Source of the DNA: Alistipes sp. | GTDB lineage: Bacteria > Bacteroidota > Bacteroidia > Bacteroidales > Rikenellaceae | Direction of reading: 5' to 3' | DNA: 49,553 nt | NCBI GenBank assembly: GCA_020026375.1 | Contig: JAHHQN010000014.1 | Location: 1 to 49,553, forward strand | Part shown: positions 23,981-31,613 of the stretch, one piece after another | Numbering within the stretch: the first letter of the stretch is position 1 | Layout of the letters: every line of letters starts with the position of its first letter | Position numbers and translations under genes: made by a program | Notes under the pieces: model-generated | What the model was told of the DNA's origin: nothing | Seen by the model: the letters and a program-made list of their open reading frames with translations, nothing else | Databases searched by the model: none

Positions 23981-24658
23981 CAAGGTGCGCGCGAGCGGAA
24001 ATCCGCCATAAAATCCCCGTAAATCCCCTCGGAAAACCCGGCGCGCCGTCCCCGAAAAACACGGCCCGAAACCCGACGTCGGATTATATAAATATATATC
24101 GTTTACACACAACCCTTTATGGCGATTACCTCTACCGCCTGCCTTGGGGTCTTGCTCCGCCGCACCGCAACCGCGACACCTGCGCCCGAAAGAGGGCTTT
24201 TCGGGGCGGTGTTTCGTTGTTCAAAATGTCGCATTTGCATTTCTGACGGCTTTTCGAGGGGTGTCGGTGCGGTGCGGAACGGCAATTTTCGCCGCGTGAG
24301 GTAAGCCGCGGCGGCGGGTTCTTGCAGAGGAGGTTAGGCGGTTTTATCTCCTGCGGGTGTGAACTCTCCTTTTCTATGAAAAGGAGGCTTCCGACGGAGC
24401 CGCGATTTTGCACTCCGGTCGGCGAACGGAGAGGGCGGCAGGGGAGACGGCAGGTCATACACGGTCGGCCGCCCCTCACGGTGGTGTTTCCGACCCCTCG
24501 AGGCGGCCGTTTTCGGTCGGAAGAGGACGGGGCGCGAACCCCATGCGGAGATGATGTCCGATGCAGGGGCGGAATCGGGGACGCGCGGTGTCGGGGCGGT
24601 CGTCGGCGGAGGGGAATATATAGGGTATTGTCAGGTGTGAAAAACGGCGAAAAACAAC
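23981..24658. other. gene-free stretch
   Basis: Holds an AT patch (about 24082-24115), a perfect 9-bp stem hairpin CTCCTTTTC/GAAAAGGAG at 24366-24386 without a T-run, and otherwise GC-rich sequence with no credible frame. Confidence 0.5.
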
Positions 24659-24691
24659 TGTTGATAACTCCTTTTTACGGGTGTTGATAAC
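24659..24691 (+). promoter_or_regulatory. paired GTTGATAAC motif, copy B
   Basis: TGTTGATAACT at 24659 and again at 24682, 23 bp apart, as in copies A and C. A GTGGATAAC variant follows at about 24739. The rest of the gap up to 25140 has no recognised feature. Confidence 0.65.
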
Positions 24692-25140
24692 TTTTTAAGT
24701 ATGTGTTTGTCAGTGGTTTGAGTAGTTGACTGGCGAGGTGGATAACCTCTCGGCGGTGGCTTCCGCAGCGGCATGGACGGGCGGCCGCTGTGGTGGGGTG
24801 CGGGCTGACGGTGAAGGGGTGATTGGAGGTGTAGCCGTGGGGGTGTCGGCAGGGCGGTGTGCAATGGGGTGTGGAGCGTCGGCGGCGGACAGGAGGGGCG
24901 AGGGTGGGGCGGAAGGTGTGCCGCAGGGCGGAGTAACAGATTGTTACCCCGAAATTACGATTTTATCCGAAAATTGTAAGTTGTGAATACACAGATATAC
25001 AGTGACATACAAAACCGAGTGCCGAAAAACCGCGATTTCTGCTAACATTTTGTCATGCGTTTTGTCATTGGTCAAAAGTGCGGATTTTCGCCCTGCGCCG
25101 CCCAGCGTGCCGTCCCTTCCGACAGGGGGGGCGGAGGGGC

Positions 25141-25164
25141 AAAAAAAAGGGGCTTGCGCCCCTG
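25141..25164 (-). terminator. recO terminator
   Basis: On the minus strand AGGGGC (25159-25164) pairs with GCCCCT (25149-25154), followed by eight T residues (25142-25149). It lies 10 nt past the recO stop. Confidence 0.88.
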
Positions 25165-25173
25165 TAATGTTTT

Positions 25174-25905
25174 TCAGAATACCTCTTGCAGAATCCTCAC
25201 CGACTGCACGGCGCTGATGGCGTCGAGGTGGTAGCCGAAATAGACGAGCATGGCATTGAGGAAGTCGACGCGTTGCGTGCGGTTGAGACCGATTTCGGCC
25301 AGATAGCGCACATCGCACTGCATCATGTCGCGCAGAATCATGGCACACTCCTGATTCATGTAGCTGTTGTGGGGCGGTCGTGTGGGGGTGTAGAGACCCT
25401 CGCGGATATCGAACCACGCGCCGGCCGTATATTCGTTGCCGGGGCAGAAGCCCAGCAGACGGCTCAGGTTGGCCAGAAACCACAGATGGAAATTGGCCAC
25501 CCCCTCGTTCATGGCGTCGAGTGCCTCGACCGAGTGCCACACAAATTCGAAGAGTGCCTCGTTGGGGTCGCTCTCCCTGACCAGACGGTAGAGTACCTCG
25601 GCCATGAAGAGTGCCATGGTCGACTTGCGGACGTCGAACGGCAGGCTCTGGAGCGTGAATCCCGTGCGGATTTCCTTGAAGCGGTGCATCTGCTGGCGCG
25701 ACGACTCCAGCCCCTCGAACTCCACGGGAAACATCGGCTGGAAGAGTGCCTGCTTCGAGCCGCGTCCCGAGCGGCTGCGCACCCCCTGCACCATGTAGCT
25801 GCGGCGGCCGCCCACGTCGGTGAGCAGGTAGACCACCATCGACGAGTCGCCGTACTTGAGGGTGTGGAGGACGATGCCGCGCCCCTTATAACTCTTCAAC
25901 GCCAT
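25174..25905 (-). CDS. recO: DNA repair protein RecO
   Basis: 243 aa. An N-terminal OB fold (about residues 1-80, MALKSYKGRGIVLHTLKYGDSS) is followed by an all-helical C-terminal domain. RecO works with RecR and RecF to load RecA on SSB-coated gaps. The four-cysteine zinc finger seen in many RecO proteins is not visible: only isolated cysteines occur in the expected region (GFCPGNEYTAGAWFDIREG). Its start overlaps the prmA end by 20 bp, pointing to translational coupling. Terminator at 25141-25164. Confidence 0.93.
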   Translation of the reverse strand: MALKSYKGRGIVLHTLKYGDSSMVVYLLTDVGGRRSYMVQGVRSRSGRGSKQALFQPMFPVEFEGLESSRQQMHRFKEIRTGFTLQSLPFDVRKSTMALFMAEVLYRLVRESDPNEALFEFVWHSVEALDAMNEGVANFHLWFLANLSRLLGFCPGNEYTAGAWFDIREGLYTPTRPPHNSYMNQECAMILRDMMQCDVRYLAEIGLNRTQRVDFLNAMLVYFGYHLDAISAVQSVRILQEVF

Positions 25906-26728
25906 CTTTCACCAGGTGTAACAGTCGCCACTCGTCGCGTGCGCGCACCGCCTCGCGGCGGAGTCCGAAGCGCGAGGCCGAGGCCTCGAGCGGTGCGATG
26001 TCCTCCTCGAAGAAGCCGCTCAGCAGCAGGTCGCCGCCGCGGTTCAGCACCCGGGCGTAGACCTCCATGGCCGCCAGATGGACATTGCGGTGGATATTGG
26101 CCACCACAAAGTCGTAGTGGCGGTCGGCGATGCGTTCGGTGCTGCCCAGCAGAGGGGTGATGCGTCCCTCCATGCCGTTGGCGGCGATGTTCTCGCGGCA
26201 GTTGTCGTCCGACCAGGGGTCGATGTCCACGGCGTCCATGTGGCGGGCGCCGCACCTGACGGCCACCAGCGAGAGGACTCCCGTGCCGCTGCCCATGTCG
26301 AGACCCTCCTTGTCGGTGAGCGGCATGTCGAGCAGCTCGCGCGACATGAGCCATGTGGTGGCGTGCTGTCCCGACCCGAAGGCCTGACGCGGACGCACCA
26401 CCACCTCGGTCATGCCCTCGGGGGCGGGGTCGTGGAACGGCGCACGAATCACCAGACGGTCGTCGACCACCGTCATCGGGAAATCCTTCTCCCACTCCTC
26501 GTTCCAGTTGCGGTCGGCAATCACGCGGAGGCTGCCCGTCACGCCATAGAGCGCCAGCAGTGCCTCCACCGCCTCGCGCCACGCGGGATATTGGTCTTCG
26601 GGGATATAGGCCTTCAGTGCGTCGGCCTCGTCGGTGAAACTCTCAAACGGAAAATCGGATAATTCGGCGGTGAGTATCTCCTGCAAGGTGGAGTCCGCGG
26701 TGGGTATCGTCAGCTCGATATAATTCAT
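25886..26728 (-). CDS. prmA: Ribosomal protein L11 methyltransferase
   Basis: 280 aa class I SAM-dependent methyltransferase predicted to methylate ribosomal protein L11. SAM motif I is LDMGSGTGVLSLVAVRCGA. The later VVANIHRNVHLAAMEVYARV holds the family's substrate-side Asn motif, and GGDLLLSGFFEEDI is motif-like post III. The frame stays open far upstream to 27691, antisense to xerD, but MNYIELTIPTADS at 26728 is the family start and lies 33 nt after a TAACTTTG -7 box. First gene of an operon with recO, overlapping it by 20 bp. Confidence 0.94.
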   Translation of the reverse strand: MNYIELTIPTADSTLQEILTAELSDFPFESFTDEADALKAYIPEDQYPAWREAVEALLALYGVTGSLRVIADRNWNEEWEKDFPMTVVDDRLVIRAPFHDPAPEGMTEVVVRPRQAFGSGQHATTWLMSRELLDMPLTDKEGLDMGSGTGVLSLVAVRCGARHMDAVDIDPWSDDNCRENIAANGMEGRITPLLGSTERIADRHYDFVVANIHRNVHLAAMEVYARVLNRGGDLLLSGFFEEDIAPLEASASRFGLRREAVRARDEWRLLHLVKDGVEEL

Positions 26729-26745
26729 ATTATGTAAAATTTTCG

Positions 26746-26768
26746 TACCTTCGTGGGCCACAAAGTTA
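26746..26768. promoter_or_regulatory. divergent -7 boxes for xerD and prmA
   Basis: The plus strand has TACCTTCG (26746-26753), a near-match for xerD. The minus strand has TAACTTTG (26761-26768), a full match for prmA. The two start regions overlap, so their transcription may interfere. Confidence 0.5.
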
Positions 26769-26779
26769 GCTATAATTTG

Positions 26780-27703
26780 ATGAAAACAGAGCCTGCAACC
26801 ACAGAAACTCTCGCCGCCTGGAAGGAGCTGGGTCTCAAATACCGCACCTACCTCAAGCTCGAGAAACGCCTTTCGGCCAACACCGTCATCTCCTACATGC
26901 GCGATATCCGCCAGTTTGCGCTCTACGTCCTGCGCAGGGAGGCCTGCCGTCCCACGGAGGTCACACGCGAGGGCGTGGAGCAGTATATGGCCCACCTCTA
27001 CGAGTGCGGCGCCGAGAAAACCTCGCAGGCGCGTGCGCTGAGCGGTGTGCGCTCGTTCTTCAACTATCTGCTCCTCGAGGGGCTGATTGACGAGTCGCCG
27101 GCCGAATTTGTACCCACCCCCAAGGCCGGACGGCAGCTGCCCGATGTGCTGACGCTCGACGAAATCGACCGCATCATGGCCGCCATCGACTGCTCGACGG
27201 CCAAGGGTCTGCGCGACAGTGCCATGCTCGAGGTGTTGTATTCGTGTGGGGTGCGTGTGTCGGAGCTGCTCGCCCTGCGCATGTCCGACCTCTTCTTCGG
27301 CGAGGGCTATATCCGTGTCATCGGCAAGGGCGACAAGCAGCGCATCGTGCCGGTGAGTGCCGTGGCGCGCGAGAAGATCTACCGCTGGCTCGACGTGCGC
27401 AAGACCATGCTCAAGGCCAACATCAACGAGGAGTGTCTTTTTCTCAACAACCGCGGCAAGTCCCTCACCCGGGTGATGGTCTTCACCATCATACGGCAGG
27501 CCGCCGCGCGTGCCGGCATTGCGAAATCCATCAGCCCCCACACCTTCCGCCACTCGTTTGCCACCCACCTGCTCAACGGCGGCGCCAGCATACGACAGGT
27601 GCAGGAGATGCTCGGCCACGAGAGCATCATCACCACCGAAATCTACACCCACCTCGACCGCGAACATCTGCGCGAGACCCTCGAAAAACACCTGCCGGTC
27701 TGA
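26780..27703 (+). CDS. xerD: Site-specific tyrosine recombinase XerD
   Basis: 307 aa. It resolves chromosome dimers at dif. An N-terminal SAM-like core-binding domain (about residues 12-100; YLKLEKRLSANTVISYMRDIRQF) precedes the catalytic domain with R159 (CGVRVSELLALR), a beta-hairpin lysine (GKGDKQRIVP), H254xxR257 (HTFRHSFATH), H280 (LGHES) and nucleophile Y289 (IYTHLDR). The YLKLE start of the core domain resembles XerD rather than XerC. I chose 26780 because an upstream in-frame ATG at 26753 overlaps the promoter. No strong terminator follows. Confidence 0.92.
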   Translation: MKTEPATTETLAAWKELGLKYRTYLKLEKRLSANTVISYMRDIRQFALYVLRREACRPTEVTREGVEQYMAHLYECGAEKTSQARALSGVRSFFNYLLLEGLIDESPAEFVPTPKAGRQLPDVLTLDEIDRIMAAIDCSTAKGLRDSAMLEVLYSCGVRVSELLALRMSDLFFGEGYIRVIGKGDKQRIVPVSAVAREKIYRWLDVRKTMLKANINEECLFLNNRGKSLTRVMVFTIIRQAAARAGIAKSISPHTFRHSFATHLLNGGASIRQVQEMLGHESIITTEIYTHLDREHLRETLEKHLPV

Positions 27704-28009
27704 TGTCGTGTGCGGAGGGTCGGAACCGAGGAATGAAAATGCAAAAAAAGGGGTGTTGATAACTTTTCCCGTGGGGTGTTGATAACTTCACAGATATCTA
27801 TGTGTAAGTGTGTTGCCGTTTGTTGACAGCCGTGCGAAGAGTAAATTTTTGGGGTGAGCCGCGACAGTGGATATTGGAGCGGAAAGTGCTGCTCTATAAC
27901 AATAGTTATTGTTAAATTTCACTATCTTCTCTCCGCTTCTTCCCGTCATCTGCCCGAAGGTTGGTGACGGCGGTCGGGGGAGGGGGGGGAACGTCCCGAA
28001 AAGTGTATA
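27704..28009. promoter_or_regulatory. gap with paired GTTGATAAC motif, copy C
   Basis: TGTTGATAACT lies at 27754 and 27777, again 23 bp apart. The 18-mer ATAGTTATTGTTAAATTT (27902-27919), part of an AACAATA/TATTGTT inverted repeat, is shared with 19152. The gap is between convergent xerD and the glsB-like gene. No gene seen. Confidence 0.6.
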
Positions 28010-28048
28010 AAAAAACGAATAGACCTTCGCGGTCTATTCGTTTTTTTG
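28010..28048 (-). terminator. terminator overlapping the glsB-like stop codon
   Basis: CGAATAGACC pairs with GGTCTATTCG around a 4-nt TTCG/CGAA-type loop, with A/T runs on both sides, so it may work in both directions. The TAG stop of the minus-strand gene (28034-28036) lies inside the stem. Confidence 0.9.
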
Positions 28049-29053
28049 TGCTTCCTTGCGGCGGCGTTTGCGCCGTTCGATGTGGTCGATAATCATCAGA
28101 CGGAAGGCTTCGCGCCGTGCCTTGAGGTTGAGTTTCCAGCCCTCCCATTGGGTGTAGCGTTCGCGCTTCTCGGGATAGATGTCGGTGATGGTGAGCAGGA
28201 TACCCGTCTCCTCCACATCGCCGAAATCGGGGTTCGACACCGTGTCGAAAACCTTCATCGTGGGCGAGAGATTCATGTAGGCATTGATCAGCGGCGGAAT
28301 GTTCTCGTTGAACTCGCGGATTTTCTGTATCAGTATGCGGTAGTTCTCCTTGTAGTTGTCGCCCGTGAAGAGCTGCTCGTAGTAGGGGGCGTCGAGGTCG
28401 AGCTGCAGGGGGTGGATACCCTCCACCAGCCGCTCGCGGTCGGGGAAGTAGCGGCGCAGGAACCAGATCAGCGCGTTGCGCGCCACGGCCTTGTAGGAGG
28501 TATACATGGTCACCTTGCCGAAGAGGTATTTGACCGAGGGGTTGAGTACGATGAGTGCGCCCAGACCGTCCCACAGGTTGTCGAGGGCGTAGATGCTCTT
28601 GCTGTTGCCGCGCGCCTGATAGGAGGGCTGCACGAACGAACGTCCCAGCTCGATGGTGTGGGGCAGATATTTCTTGCGGAACTTGTCGCTGAAACGGAAG
28701 TAGTGTTCGGTGGAGAGGTGGCGCGGATACTCCGAGGTGCAGACGATGAAGCGGTAGCCGCCGACGATTTCCCGGGCGTCGGGGTCCCACACGATGAGCT
28801 GGTAGTAGCCGTCGCCGGCCATGTCCTCCTCGTCGATGTCGAGTTCGAGGCCCGTGCCGCCGCCCGCACCGCGGAAAGCCTCCTCTCTCAGACGGCCGAT
28901 TTCGCGCATCAGCGAGGGACACTCCTGTGCCGCGAACACATAGATTTCGTTGCCTGCCTTGTTGGTGTCGCGCACCTTGCGCTCCGGGGTCAGCTCGGCG
29001 AGCAGCAGTGACTTCTCCACGGCAGGGATTATGGGTTTCATTTCCTGTTGCAT
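28034..29053 (-). CDS. glsB: GNAT-type N-acyltransferase, glycine-lipid GlsB-like
   Basis: 339 aa. It matches the OlsB/hemolysin-type GNAT family (Acetyltransf_5): YQLIVWDPDAREIVGGYRFI, then ELGRSFVQPSYQARGNSKSIYALDNLWDGLGAL. In Bacteroides thetaiotaomicron a homologous pair, GlsB (N-acyltransferase) and GlsA (O-acyltransferase), makes acyloxyacyl-glycine lipids; here the neighbour upstream is the PlsC-like partner, supporting the same role. Start at MQQEMKPIIPAVEK, with an in-frame ATG 12 nt later as alternative. The gene is longer than proteobacterial OlsB because of a C-terminal extension ending in a basic tail (ERRKRRRKEAQKNE). Confidence 0.8.
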   Translation of the reverse strand: MQQEMKPIIPAVEKSLLLAELTPERKVRDTNKAGNEIYVFAAQECPSLMREIGRLREEAFRGAGGGTGLELDIDEEDMAGDGYYQLIVWDPDAREIVGGYRFIVCTSEYPRHLSTEHYFRFSDKFRKKYLPHTIELGRSFVQPSYQARGNSKSIYALDNLWDGLGALIVLNPSVKYLFGKVTMYTSYKAVARNALIWFLRRYFPDRERLVEGIHPLQLDLDAPYYEQLFTGDNYKENYRILIQKIREFNENIPPLINAYMNLSPTMKVFDTVSNPDFGDVEETGILLTITDIYPEKRERYTQWEGWKLNLKARREAFRLMIIDHIERRKRRRKEAQKNE

Positions 29054-29092
29054 GATTGCAAAAATACCAAAATTAGCAGATTTTTGTAACTG

Positions 29093-29908
29093 TCAAACGA
29101 GATTTTTTTCCAAATCGTATGTGCGACGTCTCACCTCCTCGACCTGTTCGCGCAGCGAGGGGAGGTGTTGCAGGTCGGCGATGGCAATCGGACGGCCTAC
29201 GATGATGCGGAAGTGGCGTCCCTTCTGGCGGAGCATTTCGTCGGGCAGCCACACCATTTCGAGGTTGAATTTCATGCCCAGCCACTTGCGCAGCCGCGAG
29301 ATGCGGTAGAAGAATTCCGACAGCCGACCCTCGACGAACACCGGCACGATGACCCGCTGAGTGGTGTAGGCCTTCTTCAGGAAGCTGACCTTCCACTCGG
29401 TGTCCTGCACCCGGCCGTCGATTTTACGCGAGCAGAGTCCCGCCGGAAAGGTGAGTATGGGGCGGTCGCCGTAGAACTCCTCGTCGAATTTCTGCACATA
29501 GCCCGTGGTCTGGTTGCCGTGTTTGTTGACCGGAATCCACAGCGGACTGAGCGGTTTGATGTTCATCAGCAGGTCGTTGACCACCACCCTCACGTCGCCG
29601 AAGTGTTCCATGAGTTTGTCGGCCAGCATCATGCCGTCCATGCCGCCGAAGGGGTGGTTGGCCACAAACAGATAGCGGCCGTCGCGCGGCAGCTCCTCGA
29701 TGCCGTGAATCGAGTAGCTCACGCCCCACTCCCTGAAGCAGGCGCGAATGAACTCCTGCGGCGGCAGCGAGCTGTAATTGTCGAGAATGTGGTTGATGAC
29801 GTCTTCGTGGACGGTCCTGCGCAGCCAGTTGACGGCAAAACGCGGCACCCAGCGTGACAAATTCGGAGCCTTGGATTTCAATACGGCTTCGAGATTTATT
29901 TGAGGCAT
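29093..29908 (-). CDS. glsA: PlsC-like acyltransferase, glycine-lipid GlsA-like
   Basis: 271 aa, 1-acylglycerol-3-phosphate acyltransferase superfamily. The catalytic block reads LFVANHPFGGMDGM, an H-x5-D variant of the HX4D motif, and ILTFPAGLCSRK is the second conserved block. By analogy with B. thetaiotaomicron GlsA it would O-acylate the N-acyl-glycine made by the downstream gene. It lies 39 bp upstream of the glsB-like gene on the same strand; a TATATTTG -7 box lies 26 nt before its ATG. It is divergent from rsmH. A general lysophospholipid acyltransferase role cannot be ruled out from sequence alone. Confidence 0.8.
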   Translation of the reverse strand: MPQINLEAVLKSKAPNLSRWVPRFAVNWLRRTVHEDVINHILDNYSSLPPQEFIRACFREWGVSYSIHGIEELPRDGRYLFVANHPFGGMDGMMLADKLMEHFGDVRVVVNDLLMNIKPLSPLWIPVNKHGNQTTGYVQKFDEEFYGDRPILTFPAGLCSRKIDGRVQDTEWKVSFLKKAYTTQRVIVPVFVEGRLSEFFYRISRLRKWLGMKFNLEMVWLPDEMLRQKGRHFRIIVGRPIAIADLQHLPSLREQVEEVRRRTYDLEKNLV

Positions 29909-29933
29909 ACGCTTTTAATCAAAATTATATCGA

Positions 29934-29972
29934 CAAATATAAGGTTTATTTTTTGAAATTTCGCTAACTTTA
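29934..29972. promoter_or_regulatory. divergent -7 boxes for glsA-like and rsmH
   Basis: The minus strand has TATATTTG (29934-29941), a perfect match. The plus strand has TAACTTTA (29965-29972), one base off, 30 nt before the rsmH ATG. Neither has a clear -33 box. Confidence 0.45.
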
Positions 29973-30001
29973 CACCCAAATACACTTTTGTACGCTATAT
30001 T

Positions 30002-30904
30002 ATGTCAGAATATCATACCCCCGTACTCCTCGAGGAGTCGGTTTCGCTGCTTGAAATCTCACCCGACGGCACCTATGCCGACCTCACCTTTGGTGGCGGC
30101 GGCCACAGCCGTCATATCCTCTCGAAGCTGGGCGACGGAGGCCGTCTCTACTCCTTCGATCAGGACCGGGACACCCGTGCCAATATACCCGACGACCCCC
30201 ATTTCCACTTCGTGGAGAGCAATTTCCGCTTTCTGCGCGGTGCGCTGCGCTACCGCGGTGTGACGGCCGTCGACGGCATTCTGGCCGATTTGGGTGTGTC
30301 GTCGCACCACTTCGACGCCACCGAGCGCGGCTTCTCGTTCCGCGGCGAGGCACCTCTGGACATGCGCATGAACCAGCGCGGACGTCTTTCGGCACGCGAG
30401 GTGGTCAACGACTATCCGGCCGAGGAGCTGACCCGCATTTTGGGCGACTGGGGCGAAATCGACACCCCGTGGAAGGTGGCCAACTGCATCGTGCGTGCGC
30501 GTGAGGCCGCACCCATCGAGACCACCGCACAGCTGGTCGAGGCCGTCAAGCCCGCCACCCCCAGGAAAGACGAGTCGAAATTCCTCACCAAACTCTTCCA
30601 GGCGCTGCGCATCGAGGTCAACGGCGAGATGGAGGCACTGAAGATGGCCCTCGAACAGAGCCTCAAGGTGCTGAAGCCCGGCGGACGGCTGGTGGTCATT
30701 TCGTACCATTCGCTGGAGGACCGTCTGGTCAAGAATTTCATGAAGAGCGGCAACTTCAGCGGTCGGGTCGAGAAGGACTTCTACGGCCGCGCCCTCGCCC
30801 CCTTCAAAATCATCACCCGCAAGGCCGTGACCCCTTCGCCCGAGGAGCTGGAGCGCAATTCGCGCTCGCGCTCGGCCAAGCTGCGTGCGGCCGTGAAACT
30901 CTGA
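30002..30904 (+). CDS. rsmH: 16S rRNA (cytosine(1402)-N4)-methyltransferase
   Basis: 300 aa, formerly MraW. It adds the N4 methyl to C1402 in the ribosomal P site. The SAM-binding region includes YHTPVLLEESV and ADLTFGGGGHSRHIL; other family blocks are ILADLGVSSHHFD, ERGFSFRGEAPLDMRMN and KPGGRLVVISYHSLEDRLVKNF. It is normally the second gene of the division and cell-wall cluster after mraZ. Here no mraZ is present: the divergent glsA-like gene starts 93 bp upstream. First gene of a run that reaches at least hslR. Confidence 0.96.
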   Translation: MSEYHTPVLLEESVSLLEISPDGTYADLTFGGGGHSRHILSKLGDGGRLYSFDQDRDTRANIPDDPHFHFVESNFRFLRGALRYRGVTAVDGILADLGVSSHHFDATERGFSFRGEAPLDMRMNQRGRLSAREVVNDYPAEELTRILGDWGEIDTPWKVANCIVRAREAAPIETTAQLVEAVKPATPRKDESKFLTKLFQALRIEVNGEMEALKMALEQSLKVLKPGGRLVVISYHSLEDRLVKNFMKSGNFSGRVEKDFYGRALAPFKIITRKAVTPSPEELERNSRSRSAKLRAAVKL

Positions 30905-31027
30905 GTGCTGCGACCCCTGCCTCTTCTCCTGTCCGTCAGCCTGCCGATGTGGCGGCTGCCGACGGTGCGGTGTGGAGGGGCGGTTGCCGTTTTTTGTAGA
31001 ATCCCCTTATCCGATTGGTAGAGAACG

Positions 31028-31609
31028 ATGTATTCCGAGCAGGAGAATGAGATGTCGCGGGAGGAGTATGAACGCCGCGTGAGAGAGGAGGTCCGCCATG
31101 TGACGGTGGAGACCCCCTCCGGGGAGGAGTACCCTCCGGTGTCGCCCGACGGCGGCAGTGACGGTGTGCCGCCCCTCGACGACGAACCCTCCCACCGCGA
31201 CCGCAGCTACGAGGACCTCGACCGCGAGGCCGAGGAGCTGGAACGCCGTGCGGCGGAGAGCGAGGAGGAGAGCGAGGAACGCCGTCGCCTGCGCCGTCGT
31301 GCCAGCACCCTGCGCCAGTTCCTTTCGGGAACGATTCTGGTGCGCAAGGACGTGTCGAAATACTACCCCTACATGCTCTCCATTGCGGCCATGTTCTTCG
31401 TGAGCATCATCGTCATCTTCTGGTCGCTGCATCTCGATATCCGCTACTCGAGGGTCGAGAGCGAGGCCAAGCGTCTGCGCGAACGCTCCATACGTCTCGA
31501 GGAGCTGCGCTTCCGCCGCACCACCCATTCGGCCATTCTGCAACGGCTCAAGGAGCGCGGCATAGAATTGTGTGAACCCCTCGCGCCGAGCGAGACCATC
31601 GAGGATTGA
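31028..31609 (+). CDS. ftsL: FtsL-like divisome protein with acidic N-terminal extension
   Basis: 193 aa bitopic protein. An unusually long, highly charged cytoplasmic N-terminus (about residues 1-110, rich in Glu and Arg) precedes one membrane segment (about 114-136, YYPYMLSIAAMFFVSIIVIFW) and a short periplasmic part with coiled-coil character (RYSRVESEAKRLRERSIRLEELRFRR). Position between rsmH and ftsI and the topology identify it as FtsL, which with FtsB and FtsQ activates FtsWI. Sequence conservation in this family is too low for identification by motif. It ends 4 bp before ftsI. Confidence 0.75.
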   Translation: MYSEQENEMSREEYERRVREEVRHVTVETPSGEEYPPVSPDGGSDGVPPLDDEPSHRDRSYEDLDREAEELERRAAESEEESEERRRLRRRASTLRQFLSGTILVRKDVSKYYPYMLSIAAMFFVSIIVIFWSLHLDIRYSRVESEAKRLRERSIRLEELRFRRTTHSAILQRLKERGIELCEPLAPSETIED

Positions 31610-31613
31610 GACC

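Noticed and set aside
23209..24246. 345-aa open frame on the plus strand after polA
   Set aside because: It lies in a pyrimidine-biased repeat region where several phases on both strands are open. The translation is low-complexity Cys/Leu/Pro/Phe with no domain, and no promoter precedes it.
25886..27691. 601-aa N-terminally extended PrmA
   Set aside because: The extension is antisense to xerD. The family start and a -7 box support 26728.
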